Assembly (NCBI RefSeq): GCF_900129865.1
Contig: NZ_FQXD01000012.1
Location: 1-64,000, forward strand
From: Virgibacillus chiguensis
GTDB taxonomy: Bacteria; Bacillota; Bacilli; Bacillales; Amphibacillaceae
Direction: 5' to 3'
Length of the DNA stretch: 64,000 nt
The position numbers and the translations under genes were made by a program. Under the pieces are notes generated by a model. That model made no database searches. It had not been told where the DNA came from and saw only the letters and a program-made list of their open reading frames with translations. Shown here piece after piece: positions 24,445-34,782 of the stretch. Every line of letters starts with the position of its first letter. Positions within the stretch are counted from its first letter, which is position 1.

Positions 24445-25974
24445 TTACTCTAACTCATGAGCTGCTAAAGTGGAGGCGATTTGATCTTCAATTGCCGTTA
24501 TTTCCTCGCTTGATCCAATATAGTTATTAATCATGATTGAAAAAATGAGTGGTTGTTGATCCTTTGTAGTGACGTATCCAGATAGTGTTGACATTCCTTT
24601 AAGAGAGCCTGTTTTTGCGATGACATTTCCTTTTGCGGGTGCTTCCTGCATTCGATGCCGTAATGTTCCACCGACTAGTCTATCTTCCACGCCAGCTACT
24701 GGCAAGGATTTTTTAAACAGTGGAAACCATTCCTTCTCTTGTACATGGTACAATACTTGCAAAAGTTCGCTAGCAGGAATCATATTTTTGTGCGACATAC
24801 CAGATCCATCGCGCAGTAGCATCGTGTCGGTGTTTGCACCAAATTGCTCCATTACTTGTTCCATTGCTGCAAGTCCTTTTTCCCAACTTCCATCTCCATG
24901 AACAACTCTTCCCATTTCTTTGGTTAACACTTCGCCATGCCCATTATTGCTCAGTTTCATAAAAGGGATGAGCAAATCTTTAAGAGGCATTGACTTTTTC
25001 TCTGTTAATATAGTGCTGCTATCTGGAGCTGCTTTCATGAGCGCCTCTGTTTTACCAATAAAGTCAATACCTTCCTCTTGTAGTGTTTTCTGGAATACGT
25101 CTAGCGCATACATTGTCGGCTCCCAAACGGCAACCCATGACCTCACTTGTGTAGATTTTTTTGGCATAGTTCCTTCTACAATGATTCTGTTCGTCCCGTG
25201 TTCTCTCTCTATAGCAATATCTTTCGGCTTATCTGCATCTACAATCTGTGTGCGATTTACAATTTTAATGTAATCTGTTTTAGGCGTTACTTCGATGACT
25301 GCTTTTCCACTTTCGGTGGCCTGTGGTAAAACATGGACAATTACTGTGCCTGCATCATAATCTTTATTCGGAGAAAGCGTTAAAGCAGACACTTGCGCAC
25401 CTGTATAAAATGACTCATCAGACCAATTTAAATCTTGGGAAAGCCGTTCATCATCAAACCAAGTATCATCTGCAATAATATTTCCTTTCACTTTACGTAT
25501 TCCTTGTTCCTTCATATCTACCGCCATCTGCTTCAAATCACTTTTTAATAACGTGGGATCACCTTTTCCTTGTAAAAATAAATCACCGTGCAATACTTTT
25601 CCTTTCACTTTCCCGTTCGTTCGCACTTGTGTGGTGAATTGGTAATTTTCTCCCAATATTTCTAATGCGGCAACCGATGTTATTAGTTTCATGTTTGATG
25701 CAGGGTGCAAACGTCTGTCGCTATTTTCGGAAAATAGAATATCTCCTGTATTAGCATGCATGACGCTTACAGATGTTGTTGTACCATCTAATTGTTCATT
25801 TGTTAATAATTTGGAGAGTTTCTCTTCCAAGGAGTTTGCTTGTACTTCTGCATTCTCTGTTGCGTTAGAAACTTTTACAAAAGTAAAATCTTCTTGAATA
25901 GCAATTGGAATAATAGCTAGTACGATAATAGCTAGGATCAGTAGCGTGCTTTTTTTGCAAAATTTCCATTCCAT
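24445..25974 (-). CDS. dacC: D-alanyl-D-alanine carboxypeptidase/endopeptidase (PBP4, DacC type)
   Basis: Trims or cleaves peptidoglycan cross-links outside the membrane. 509 residues. N-terminal signal/anchor at about 9-25 (TLLILAIIVLAIIPIAI). Peptidase S13 motifs in order: SNMK (SxxK nucleophile) in HPASNMKLITS, SNN (SxN) in MKLSNNGHGEVL, and KTG in VIAKTGSLKGMSTLSGYV. The insert between the first and second motifs (about residues 150-300) is the class C domain II/III typical of DacB/DacC. Monocistronic. In B. subtilis dacC is linked to stationary phase; here it has no obvious partner. Confidence 0.93.
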   Translation of the reverse strand: MEWKFCKKSTLLILAIIVLAIIPIAIQEDFTFVKVSNATENAEVQANSLEEKLSKLLTNEQLDGTTTSVSVMHANTGDILFSENSDRRLHPASNMKLITSVAALEILGENYQFTTQVRTNGKVKGKVLHGDLFLQGKGDPTLLKSDLKQMAVDMKEQGIRKVKGNIIADDTWFDDERLSQDLNWSDESFYTGAQVSALTLSPNKDYDAGTVIVHVLPQATESGKAVIEVTPKTDYIKIVNRTQIVDADKPKDIAIEREHGTNRIIVEGTMPKKSTQVRSWVAVWEPTMYALDVFQKTLQEEGIDFIGKTEALMKAAPDSSTILTEKKSMPLKDLLIPFMKLSNNGHGEVLTKEMGRVVHGDGSWEKGLAAMEQVMEQFGANTDTMLLRDGSGMSHKNMIPASELLQVLYHVQEKEWFPLFKKSLPVAGVEDRLVGGTLRHRMQEAPAKGNVIAKTGSLKGMSTLSGYVTTKDQQPLIFSIMINNYIGSSEEITAIEDQIASTLAAHELE

Positions 25975-26393
25975 AAAAGACCATCTCCTTTTTAGAAAAA
26001 TATCACTTTAGGCGATAAGACGACACCGTTTTAATTTTATTCTTGTGCACAGAGCTAATCCGATTCATTTCGTATTTACAACTAGCCGATTACATATTAC
26101 TAGTAAAGATTTGAGGTAAAAGCTTGGACATACAGCATATGTTATTTAAACCTTTTTAATACATTTTAATCAAACCAAATTGAGTCATCGATGTGTCATG
26201 CTTAGTCGGCTTTGCAAAATCGAGTTAAGGCTATACTTTAAAAAGTGCTATTATGTTGTGTACCATCATATAAAGATATGCATCAAAGACAATTAGTATG
26301 AGGGTAATGTTTAAGACGCATTTACACTGGGAACGGTTGAATAAAAGAATATTACATGATACGGAAATAATTTAATCAAAAAGGGGTTTTATC
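25975..26393. other. Intergenic region between divergent dacC and the Lin0512 gene
   Basis: About 420 AT-rich bases holding the two promoters. No further gene, repeat or operator recognised. Confidence 0.45.
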
Positions 26394-26753
26394 ATGGATC
26401 AAATTCTATTTATTCAAACTGGCACGGGGATTGATGTGCATGGGCAAAATATTACGAAAGCTGCTGTAAGAGCCGTAGAAAATGCTATTTGGTACAATTC
26501 TATGCCTGGCATTGAACACAGCCTTCCTGAACAAAAACTTGAAAATATGAAAGTAAATGTAAGATTAGCTGTTCCATTGGATCGTAACTTGCTTGATACA
26601 GAAAAAGTAAAAGCTGTCATTCCTTATGGATCCGTTACGGTGGATGTAACCGATGGCGGTATGGCCACCTCAAGTGGGGTTATTTTGAAAGATAAAAATG
26701 ACGAAAATGACTTAATGTATATGGTAAATGCTGCTGTTGAGGTAGGGTATTAA
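26394..26753 (+). CDS. Lin0512-family protein
   Basis: 119 residues matching the Lin0512 family: start MDQILFIQTGTGIDVHGQ, then AAVRAVENAIWYNSMPGIE, VNVRLAVPLD and GSVTVDVTDGGMATSSGV. Function of the family is unknown; the fold is expected to be a small alpha/beta dodecin-like or ring-forming unit. AAAGGGG ribosome binding site before ATG 26394. No signal peptide. Ends at a terminator shared with the convergent adhesin gene. Confidence 0.85.
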   Translation: MDQILFIQTGTGIDVHGQNITKAAVRAVENAIWYNSMPGIEHSLPEQKLENMKVNVRLAVPLDRNLLDTEKVKAVIPYGSVTVDVTDGGMATSSGVILKDKNDENDLMYMVNAAVEVGY

Positions 26754-26902
26754 AAAGAATATGCGAAACAATTTGCTGATCACCTTCTACAATGAGATGC
26801 ACTTGCAAGTAACCTCAGCATATCCAATCCGGCTAACACTAAGTTTTTACCACCATAAATAACATTTTATTCTAGCTTGTATTTATACGGCAAATTGGTA
26901 CA

Positions 26903-26962
26903 AAAAATCCGAACTTACTTTCAAGTTCTATAGGAAGAATTTGAATAAGTTCGGATTTTCTA
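26903..26962. terminator. Bidirectional terminator between convergent genes
   Basis: AAAATCCGAACTTA pairs with TAAGTTCGGATTTT across a 30-base loop. It serves the Lin0512 gene on the plus strand and the adhesin gene on the minus strand. Confidence 0.85.
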
Positions 26963-27026
26963 ATTCAGTAGATACATAGAATGACGTTCATTCTTATTCT
27001 AATACATCATCGGGAGTATCTATTAT

Positions 27027-30000
27027 TTATGCCTTTCGACGTCTTGAAATCATTAGGAACCCACCAACAATAAATAGCGAAACCCCTAAAATCATCATGT
27101 AACGTAGCCATTCTTCTCCAGTTTGAGGAAGTGTTCCTCCTATTTCCTCTCCTGCTTTACTCGGATCACCCTTACTACTATCAGGATTTTTCTGTGTTGG
27201 CTCATTATCATTATTTCCTGGATCCGTTACTGGTTCTTCTGAAATGAATGTATTTTCTACTTTCAGTTGTACAGAATTTGCCTGGCTAAATGTAATGGTA
27301 AACGGAATTGGCGTCGCATCTAACTCGTAATAAGCTGGCGCTTTGGTTTCCACAAACTGATAGTTACCTGGCTTCAAATTCTCTACAACGATTTTTCCTG
27401 CTTTATCTGTTGTCAGATCTTCTTGTAGCATCTCGCCGGCTTCATTTTGTAGCTCGAATACCACTCCTGCCAAGGTTTTATCCTCATCATCTTCATCTAC
27501 TTTGACAAGTTCAACAGCTCCTCGGATAAGCTCATTTGTTGCTTTTACCGCAGCTACTTTGACATCGGCTTCCGTTTTACTTTTTTCAATGGCAAACGGA
27601 ATTGGTGTCGCATCTAGCTCATAATGCTCTGGCGCCTTTGTTTCTACAAATTGATAGTTACCTGGCTTCAAATTCTCTACAACAATTTTTCCTGCTTTAT
27701 CTGTTGTCAGATCTTCTTGTAGCATTTCGCCGGCTTCATTTTGTAGCTCGAATACCGCTCCTGCTAACGGTGCATAATTGTTATCTTGATCCGCCTTCGT
27801 AAGCTCAACCTTACCAGAAATTAGCTTATTCTTTGCGGTAATGCGTAGTTGTTCTTTCTGACTCTTTTCAATCTCAAATGCAATTGGGTCAGCATCTAAC
27901 TCGTAATAAGCTGGCGCCTTGGTTTCCACAAACTGATACTTGCCTGGCTTCAAATTCTCTACAACAATATTTCCTGCTTTATCTGTTGTCAGATCTTCTT
28001 GAAGTGTCTCACCGGCTTCATTTTGTAATTCGAATACCGCTCCTGCCAAGGTTTTATCCTCATCATCTTCATCTACTTTGACAAGTTCAACAGATCCTCG
28101 GATAAGCTCATTCTCTGCTTTTACCGCAACTACCCTGACATCGGCTTCCGTTTTACTTTTTTCAATGGTAAACGGAATTGGCGTCGCATCTAGCTCGTAA
28201 TGCTCTGGCGCTTTTGTTTCCACAAACTGATACTTGCCTGGCTTCAAATTCTCTACAACAATTTTTCCTGCTTTATCTGTTGTCAGATCTTCTTGTAACG
28301 TCTTGCCTGCTTCATTTTGTAGTTCAAATACAGCACCATCGAGTTTCGTTGCTTCGTCATCCTTATCAACCTTTGTCAGCTCCGCTTTACCACGAATAAG
28401 CTCATTATTCGCCGTTACGGTTACTGTACTCGAATCACCAGCTTTTATAGTAAACGGTATTGGTTCTTCGTTAAGCTGATAATATGTTGGCGCTTTGGTT
28501 TCCACAAATTGGTACGTACCTGGTTGTAAATTTGTAACAAAAATTCTCCCGTCTTCGTCTGTTCGTAACAACGGCTCGACAACAGAACCATCTTCGCGCT
28601 CTAATTTAAACGCAGCACCTTCTAACCGGTTTCCATTTTCTTTTGCAAGCTTCGTTAATTCCACAGAAGCAAGTTTTTTATTCTTCGCTGTTAACGTAAT
28701 AATTTCCGTTTGTTTTTCACCAATAGTAAAGGGAATTGGTTCCGTATTTAGCTCATACCCATTCGGTGCTTTCGTTTCGACAAATTGATATTCACCAGGT
28801 TCTAAATCACCTTTGTAAATTATTCCCGCTGGATTTGTTGTTAGACGATCAATGACTTTATAAGCGTCACCTACTTTTTGCTGTAGAGCAAACGTTGCTC
28901 CTGATAAACTCGCTCCTGTTTCTTTATCAATTTTGTTTAACTGTACATCGCGAATGATTTTAGCATTCGTTACTATGAGTTGATTTCCTACTTCTACTTC
29001 ACTATCCTCTACATAGGATTCATCAATTATAATCTCCCGTTGCTTCTGCTCAATGAGATAACCATCTGGGGCCCTTTCTTCAATCAATGTGTACGTTCCA
29101 TAAAGCAATCGATCAAAAACAACTTTACCATCTTCATCGGTCGTTTTCGTACCAACCGTAATGCCACTTTCTTGATCTTTCAGCGTAAACGTCGCTCCAG
29201 GGAGTGAGTCGCCAGTATCGCGATTGGTTTTATGAACAGTTAGTCTGCCGATTTCTCCAGTACCTTCGCCCATACCATTCGTTCGCTCCACTTTTACTGT
29301 ATCTTGAGACTCATTGATAACCTCATCAATGTTTTCTCCATTAAAAGATATATTGTTACTTACCGTCTTTCCTGGTTTCTCTAAAATCATGGATTGATAT
29401 TCTAATATATACGGCTCATTAATTTCTTCTGTAAACTTTAATGTAAACGTTTCAGGATTTTGTTCTAAATCCAAGGTGTAATCCTTGTTAAGCTCTAATA
29501 ACTCTCCCTTGGTAACTTTACCTGCTTCATCTACAGATGTGGCGTATAGACGGAAAGAATCTTCCAGTAACGCTTGATTATTACTTGGTTTGTCATCAAT
29601 GGTAGCATTGCTTACTTGAGACTGGCCAAAGTTTATATTAATCTTCCAATCAATCATTTTTCCGTTCTGATTTCCTGATTTTTCCGTATACTTTCCACCA
29701 TACGGAATGGATACAGAAGCATCTAGTTCCGTTTCTTGTTGATTTCCATTGTAAAGGTTCGCTGTATTATGGTAGTTTTTTGCAACTAAATCTAAATCAT
29801 TTAGACTTGTTTTGTACTCTATCAAATACGGTTGGTTGATCTCTTTTACAAAATTAATCTGAAATCCTGGCTCACCTTGTTCATTTTCCATAAATTCTAT
29901 GGAGTAATCCTCACCTGGTACGGCTTCTTTTTTCTTGGTTCCATTTTTCCCACCAGTAAGCTCCATTAAATGTACGGTTATGGAGTCTTGCAATAGTTGC

Positions 30001-32471
30001 TGATTACCTTGAATAAAGTCTTTAACAACCGCATTATCTAGCGTTTTTAAATTATAATTGACACCTATGTTCCAAGTGATTTCCTTTGTTACTGCATTAT
30101 AGGAACCATTTTTAAAGCCGTTCTGCTTTGTGTACTCATCCGGTGTAAATTTATTCTTAGCACTTTTATCTTTAGATTCTCCATTCGCATCATCCCAAGA
30201 CAGATGAGCTTGGTTAATAAAGTCCTCACTCTTATTTGCAAGTTGGTCATAATCAAATGTTGTCGTATAGTTGATCCAATGTGGTTCCGTTATTGTATTC
30301 TTAAATTGAATTACAAATTGATCCGCTTCATTTTTAGAAATAATATAATCTGTTCCTTCTTCTAATGCCCCGCCTTCTTTTTGAATCCTGAAAAAGTTAC
30401 CAGATTCTTCATCCTTTAATAAAGTTAGACCTTTATTGGTAAAAACATCTTCTAGAACAACGTTGCTCATCTTTTGCCTATCATGATTAAAGGAAATTTG
30501 CCACTCCACCGTTTTATCCTTATAATTTGGATTACTATGGTTTTTGAATAAGATCATCTGACCAATTTGTTGCTTACCTTCATCCGTATGCTCTCCACTA
30601 TTTACCGTATTAATTATTTCCTCGCCATCAAACACGCGCTCAGAAGCTTTCGTTTTGTAAACAATTTTATAGGCAGAAGAAATATCTTCGTTAAACTGTA
30701 AATGGAAACCATTTTTTCCATCTTGTTGCCTCGGGGTTACTGTATAGTTAGTAACAAATTTCCCTTTACCTACTTCTTTTCCATTCTCGTTCAGCGTGAT
30801 TTCTCTCACTTCAAACGAGTCTTCCACCAACTCTTGACTGCCATTAAAAAAGTCTTTTAACAGTGCAGCTTTTTGAGCAATGTTTTTCTGATTATAATTA
30901 TAGCGAATTTCCCAAGTGATTTCTTGGTTATCACGATCATAATCCGCAGCTTTTTTTTCTAAAGCTTTACCTCTGCCAACCTTTACAGTTGCATCCGCAC
31001 TTACATCATCAAAACTTTTCCCTGTTAACGTGGCTTTGTTTTTGAAGGTATCATCATCTTCATTTGTAATGTCTGTTACATATACGAGGCGATAAGCGGA
31101 ACGAATATCATCCTTAAATGTAATCGCAAAGTCTTTCCCACCAGCTGTTTTTCCTATTGTATAAGAGTTAGGATTCACTTCTTCGCCTTGAGTCACTTCG
31201 CCATTAAGCTTCGTCTCTAAATGATATAGTTTGATCGATCCTTCTTTAAGCGCTTGCCCATCTTGAATTGGATCGATTAACTTCGCATTTTGAATCGTCT
31301 CTAGCGTTTTGTTGAAATCAACCGTCCATTCAATTTCTTCCGCATTATAGGAACGATTCGGAATCCCTTTTTTCTCCACAGCTGAACCGCCCGGGTTAAA
31401 ATCGATTGGAATGGTCATGGATTCTTTGCCTTCAATTGGTGTAATCACTAATTCTTTGTCTTTGTTCATAACAGTTTCTTCGCTTAACTCTGTCCAAATC
31501 TCAAAGTTTCCACTAATTTGGGAATATTCTTCAATGAACTTGGTAAACTCTATCGTCGCTGTTCCACCTTTTGTGACAGATAGATAGCCAATTATTTGTC
31601 CATCGAATTTCATTTCTGCGCGCTTAATCTCACTATAAATGTCTAACTCTGGTGGTACTTGAAAACTGTACGTATCGCCCGCTTTATATTCATGTCGATT
31701 CGGTAATTCCCACCAATATTTTATAGCAATGATGGAACCTAGACCTGGTTTTTCTATGGGCTCACCTGTATTAGCAGTTTCATAGGTTACCTCATAGCGA
31801 GTTAATATATTTTCTTCAATCGCCTTTAACGGAGCAACTTTTTCTGAAGCTTGTTCTGCTGTTTTCTGCTGTTCTTCTTTAACAGGCTCCTCTGCTTCTG
31901 CTTTCGAATTTGCCTTTTCATCACTGTTTTCTTTTTCCTTGGCATCTGCAGCATTTTCCTCTGTTTGTTCTTCGTCAGAACCCGTTTCATCTTGATTCAC
32001 TGCCGAATCGCCTGCCTGCTGTTGTTCATCAGCTTCTGTATCTTCTGCCGTCTTCGCTATTTTAACAGCAAACGTTCCGCTCGCTTCAGGGAGTTGATGA
32101 ATTTCCCTATTAAACCGAATCGTTAACGTATTATCTTTATCTACAACATAACTACCCACTTCCGTTTCTGCTACCAATAGCTTCTCTTCCTGCTTTTCAT
32201 CAATTTTTATAGCAGTAGGGAGTTGCTCGGTATAATCCTTATTTGTTTCGGCAGCTATACCGTGAGCGGACCAATCTACCTTTACATGTGTTGCTTGTTG
32301 TATATCATCTAATGGAACAATTTCCCCTGATGTATCGATTAATTCCATATTATTAATTAGTCCGTCATTGCTTATGCCTTGCGCGTTAATTCGCATGGGA
32401 AAGGCTAGGCTACTGGAAATTGTTTGTAATAAAAGAAATACAATAAAAAGCACACTTAACTGTTTCTTCAA
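27027..32471 (-). CDS. LPXTG-anchored MSCRAMM-like surface adhesin with CnaB repeats
   Basis: About 1814 residues from TTG 32471 (GGAGAGGGG upstream; the frame opens 14 codons earlier without a ribosome binding site). Order: signal peptide (KKQLSVLFIVFLLLQ), N-terminal adhesin region, an acidic linker rich in E/A/K/Q (about residues 150-230), five beta-sandwich units marked by EWTVDFN, TWEIRYN, EWQISFN, TWNIGVN and DWKININ, seven SpaA/CnaB-type units (each LxKxD...L.GAxFxLq...G.Y.FvEtkAP.gY.L), a Pro/Asn/Asp linker, LPQTGE and a hydrophobic anchor with RRRKA tail. Sortase would link it to the wall. CnaB units carry Lys-Asn isopeptide bonds and E in FVETKAP. It binds an unknown ligand, probably a host or matrix polymer. 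No sortase gene is nearby. Confidence 0.92.
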   Translation of the reverse strand: MKKQLSVLFIVFLLLQTISSSLAFPMRINAQGISNDGLINNMELIDTSGEIVPLDDIQQATHVKVDWSAHGIAAETNKDYTEQLPTAIKIDEKQEEKLLVAETEVGSYVVDKDNTLTIRFNREIHQLPEASGTFAVKIAKTAEDTEADEQQQAGDSAVNQDETGSDEEQTEENAADAKEKENSDEKANSKAEAEEPVKEEQQKTAEQASEKVAPLKAIEENILTRYEVTYETANTGEPIEKPGLGSIIAIKYWWELPNRHEYKAGDTYSFQVPPELDIYSEIKRAEMKFDGQIIGYLSVTKGGTATIEFTKFIEEYSQISGNFEIWTELSEETVMNKDKELVITPIEGKESMTIPIDFNPGGSAVEKKGIPNRSYNAEEIEWTVDFNKTLETIQNAKLIDPIQDGQALKEGSIKLYHLETKLNGEVTQGEEVNPNSYTIGKTAGGKDFAITFKDDIRSAYRLVYVTDITNEDDDTFKNKATLTGKSFDDVSADATVKVGRGKALEKKAADYDRDNQEITWEIRYNYNQKNIAQKAALLKDFFNGSQELVEDSFEVREITLNENGKEVGKGKFVTNYTVTPRQQDGKNGFHLQFNEDISSAYKIVYKTKASERVFDGEEIINTVNSGEHTDEGKQQIGQMILFKNHSNPNYKDKTVEWQISFNHDRQKMSNVVLEDVFTNKGLTLLKDEESGNFFRIQKEGGALEEGTDYIISKNEADQFVIQFKNTITEPHWINYTTTFDYDQLANKSEDFINQAHLSWDDANGESKDKSAKNKFTPDEYTKQNGFKNGSYNAVTKEITWNIGVNYNLKTLDNAVVKDFIQGNQQLLQDSITVHLMELTGGKNGTKKKEAVPGEDYSIEFMENEQGEPGFQINFVKEINQPYLIEYKTSLNDLDLVAKNYHNTANLYNGNQQETELDASVSIPYGGKYTEKSGNQNGKMIDWKININFGQSQVSNATIDDKPSNNQALLEDSFRLYATSVDEAGKVTKGELLELNKDYTLDLEQNPETFTLKFTEEINEPYILEYQSMILEKPGKTVSNNISFNGENIDEVINESQDTVKVERTNGMGEGTGEIGRLTVHKTNRDTGDSLPGATFTLKDQESGITVGTKTTDEDGKVVFDRLLYGTYTLIEERAPDGYLIEQKQREIIIDESYVEDSEVEVGNQLIVTNAKIIRDVQLNKIDKETGASLSGATFALQQKVGDAYKVIDRLTTNPAGIIYKGDLEPGEYQFVETKAPNGYELNTEPIPFTIGEKQTEIITLTAKNKKLASVELTKLAKENGNRLEGAAFKLEREDGSVVEPLLRTDEDGRIFVTNLQPGTYQFVETKAPTYYQLNEEPIPFTIKAGDSSTVTVTANNELIRGKAELTKVDKDDEATKLDGAVFELQNEAGKTLQEDLTTDKAGKIVVENLKPGKYQFVETKAPEHYELDATPIPFTIEKSKTEADVRVVAVKAENELIRGSVELVKVDEDDEDKTLAGAVFELQNEAGETLQEDLTTDKAGNIVVENLKPGKYQFVETKAPAYYELDADPIAFEIEKSQKEQLRITAKNKLISGKVELTKADQDNNYAPLAGAVFELQNEAGEMLQEDLTTDKAGKIVVENLKPGNYQFVETKAPEHYELDATPIPFAIEKSKTEADVKVAAVKATNELIRGAVELVKVDEDDEDKTLAGVVFELQNEAGEMLQEDLTTDKAGKIVVENLKPGNYQFVETKAPAYYELDATPIPFTITFSQANSVQLKVENTFISEEPVTDPGNNDNEPTQKNPDSSKGDPSKAGEEIGGTLPQTGEEWLRYMMILGVSLFIVGGFLMISRRRKA
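27240..28440 (-). repeat. Near-identical CnaB coding repeats inside the adhesin gene
   Basis: The last four CnaB units (about 27.24-28.44 kb, 276-300 bases each) share long identical DNA blocks, such as those encoding QEDLTTDKAGKIVVENLKPG. The identity at DNA level marks recent duplication, and copy number is likely to vary between strains. Confidence 0.8.
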
Positions 32472-33298
32472 AATGCTACCCCTCTCCGTATTTTCGTTCG
32501 TCGTTTTCCACAAGTGTTAAAACGAGCGATCATTCCTTTAACATCTTACTTTCACTAAACTCACTCCCACACCTATATACCCATATAGGTATGAAAATCC
32601 TTGTCATACTTAAATAGAACCTACTCTTTACATTAAATAGGTTCAGACGAGACTACTTTTTTACGGCGTCTATATTTCATCGATGATTGCTTTCTTGTTT
32701 GTTGAAAGAACCTTTGTAAAACTGATACACAAATATAGAACGCGAGATCTGTTTTTTGTTCTCAATCCCTCCTTATTTTTCTTCCTTGTTCTGTGCATTT
32801 ACTGAAGTAATACTAGTTCATGAGGTTTTGTATCTTTTCATTTGCTTCCGTATTACCAAATTAGACACAAATCTTCATTTCACCCGTACCCCCATATGAT
32901 TTATGCCTTTTACATGTCACACATATAGTCTGTGTCACACAAGTTATTCTCTCTATGTCTATAACTTTTCCGCTAAATTATACTAAATCAAACTATACAA
33001 AAACTATACAAAATAAGCCGTTAACAACAAGTGAAAGACGAATATAAAAAATTATAGCGCTTTCGTTTAAATACACTTGAAATATAGAATCAAATCAGCT
33101 TCGTTCTTAATATAGAACATATGGGCAATTCTCTTAGTGGATATATCTCTTTTGAATTATGTATAAAAACATGCGGTAAGCGATTCTTAATGGATGGTAG
33201 AACTTCATACAAGCCCTATCCGTTTCATATGGAGAAAGATTCTTTTGAAGAACGAACAAAGAGGATATTTTACAAAATAGGGCGGAATGATAAAAAAA
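32472..33298. other. Long intergenic region upstream of the adhesin
   Basis: About 830 bases. The part next to the adhesin gene should hold its promoter; it contains a perfect palindrome (32571-32590). An open frame on the plus strand from 33121 runs into a dispersed repeat copy and is not considered a gene. Nothing else recognised. Confidence 0.45.
32571..32590. promoter_or_regulatory. Perfect palindrome upstream of the adhesin gene
   Basis: ACCTATAT-ACCC-ATATAGGT, 8+8 bases with a 4-base spacer, 100 bases before the adhesin start codon. Fits a dimeric repressor site; the protein is unknown. Confidence 0.45.
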
Positions 33299-33462
33299 GC
33301 TTTAGGAATCATGCTCCTGCAACAGGTATGCCAGCGCCCTCCGGCAAGCCCGTCTTTAATCGGCCTTCCTATTTAGAACGAACCGATGATGACTTAGCTT
33401 AGAGCAATGGAGTGAAGTCGCCTAGTTGCTGGGCGCTTGCGCCGAACGGGGCTATTTCGTTG
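33299..33462 (+). repeat. Dispersed inverted-end repeat, copy A (left end missing)
   Basis: Shares with copies C and D the block from TTTAGGAATCATGCTCCTGC through GCGCCCTCCGGCAAGCCCG, CGAACCGATGATGACTTAGC and GAAGTCGCCTAGTTGCTGGG to GCGCTTGCGCC. The left GGGCGCCC end seen in B and D is absent. Its tail (TATTTCGTTGAATCC, then ATGCCAAAG) is of the same type as copy C. Confidence 0.8.
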
Positions 33463-33696
33463 AATCCATATGCCAAAGTAACAAATTTTATGATTTCTTA
33501 ATTTTTAAAATAAACACTTATTTTAGATAAAAACGATGACATCTATTCAAAAATGACGTAACACGTGTGCTTGTTAGAAAACTTGACTTCTATCATACCC
33601 AAAGATGGCTTTTCTTAAATTAAAACTTCACTTTGATACTTTTTTTTGTAATGAAAGATAGGTGACCTTCTAGCGTGACGTATCAGGCCCTTATGC

Positions 33697-33736
33697 AAAA
33701 AGCCGAACAATCAAATAATAATTGCTCGGCTTTTAT
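33697..33736. terminator. Rho-independent terminator
   Basis: AAAAAGCCGA and TCGGCTTTTA form the stem, with T tract on both strands. It follows the minus-strand SDR gene by about 180 bases. Confidence 0.75.
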
Positions 33737-33915
33737 CGCTACCTCAACATCGTTCACTTTCCGCTAATACAACTTCTACTTCCGGAAAACATTTTTTTAT
33801 GACATCTGCAACTCGTGCTACCCCCGCAATCTTAACTTCACTAAACGTATACCAAAGAACCATTTATTATTTGTTTTTAATGGACTGTTTTTATTTTGTC
33901 CATATACTAGCCTCA

Positions 33916-34782
33916 TTAAGAGGACGTCCACGTTCCACCATTAATATGAATAGCTTGTCCTGTCATATAGGATGCCTCACCTGAAGCTAACATCACATAT
34001 GGCCATGCATGTTCGGATGGCTGGCCAGGTCGATTCATTAGAGTATCTTGACCAAAATTTTCTACACCATCTTCATCAAAAGAGGATGGTATAAGTGGTG
34101 TCCAAACTGGACCAGGGGCAACGGAATTAGCACGAATTCCTTTTTTAGCTAAGCTTTGTGCAATACTACGTGTGAATGCAGTAATAGCTCCCTTCGTTGC
34201 CGAATAATCCATTAAAATTGGATTTCCTCTATAAGCATTTATGGACGACGTATTAATAATAGAGTCTCCAGCACGCATATGGCGAACTGCTGCTTTCGTT
34301 AAATAAAATTGAGAGAAGAAGTTAACTCGAAATACATCCTCCATTTGTTCATCGGATATATCTAATACGTCCTCGTGTATAAATTGAATCGCAGCATTGT
34401 TAACTAAAATATTAATTTTCCCAAACGCTCCTACTGTATTTTCCACAAGATTCTGGCAATGGACAGCGCTCTTAATATCACCAGGAAGTAATATACACTT
34501 ACCTCCCTCAGCTTCAACGAGTTCTTTTGTTTTTTCTGCATCCTCGTGTTCATCCAGATAAGAGATAGCTACATGAGCACCTTCTTTTGCATATAGAATG
34601 GCAACTGCACGCCCAATGCCACTATCTCCTCCAGTTATTAACGCGACTTTGCCTGCTAATTTCTCGGAACCTTTATACTCTAGCGGCTGATGCGGTAATG
34701 GATGCATCTCTGATTCCAACCCTGGCTGCCGATTTTGATGTTGACGTGGTGTGCTACCTTTTTGCATGTTTTCTGGTTTCAT
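33916..34782 (-). CDS. SDR-family oxidoreductase (YhdF/general-stress type)
   Basis: 288 residues from ATG 34782, which has AAGGAGGT eight bases upstream; the frame is open 24 codons further without one. NAD(P)-binding loop TGGDSGIGRA at about 48-57, NNAA (ILVNNAAIQF), catalytic Ser in INTSSINAY and the YxxxK pair in YSATKGA. The 40-residue N-terminal extension rich in Gln/Pro (KPENMQK, PRQHQNRQPG) is characteristic of the YhdF/YhxC/YhxD group, which are SigB-dependent stress dehydrogenases in Bacillus. Substrate unknown (glucose/ribitol dehydrogenase-like). Monocistronic. Confidence 0.9.
   Translation of the reverse strand: MKPENMQKGSTPRQHQNRQPGLESEMHPLPHQPLEYKGSEKLAGKVALITGGDSGIGRAVAILYAKEGAHVAISYLDEHEDAEKTKELVEAEGGKCILLPGDIKSAVHCQNLVENTVGAFGKINILVNNAAIQFIHEDVLDISDEQMEDVFRVNFFSQFYLTKAAVRHMRAGDSIINTSSINAYRGNPILMDYSATKGAITAFTRSIAQSLAKKGIRANSVAPGPVWTPLIPSSFDEDGVENFGQDTLMNRPGQPSEHAWPYVMLASGEASYMTGQAIHINGGTWTSS

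Noticed and set aside
23881-24453. 190-codon repeat protein on the plus strand, and 101- and 61-codon frames on the minus strand
   Set aside because: All arise from the stop-free 42-bp tandem repeat; several frames are open at once and none has a convincing start site.
33121-33402. 93-codon plus-strand frame
   Set aside because: Its C-terminal third is the translated dispersed repeat copy A, and no ribosome binding site precedes it.
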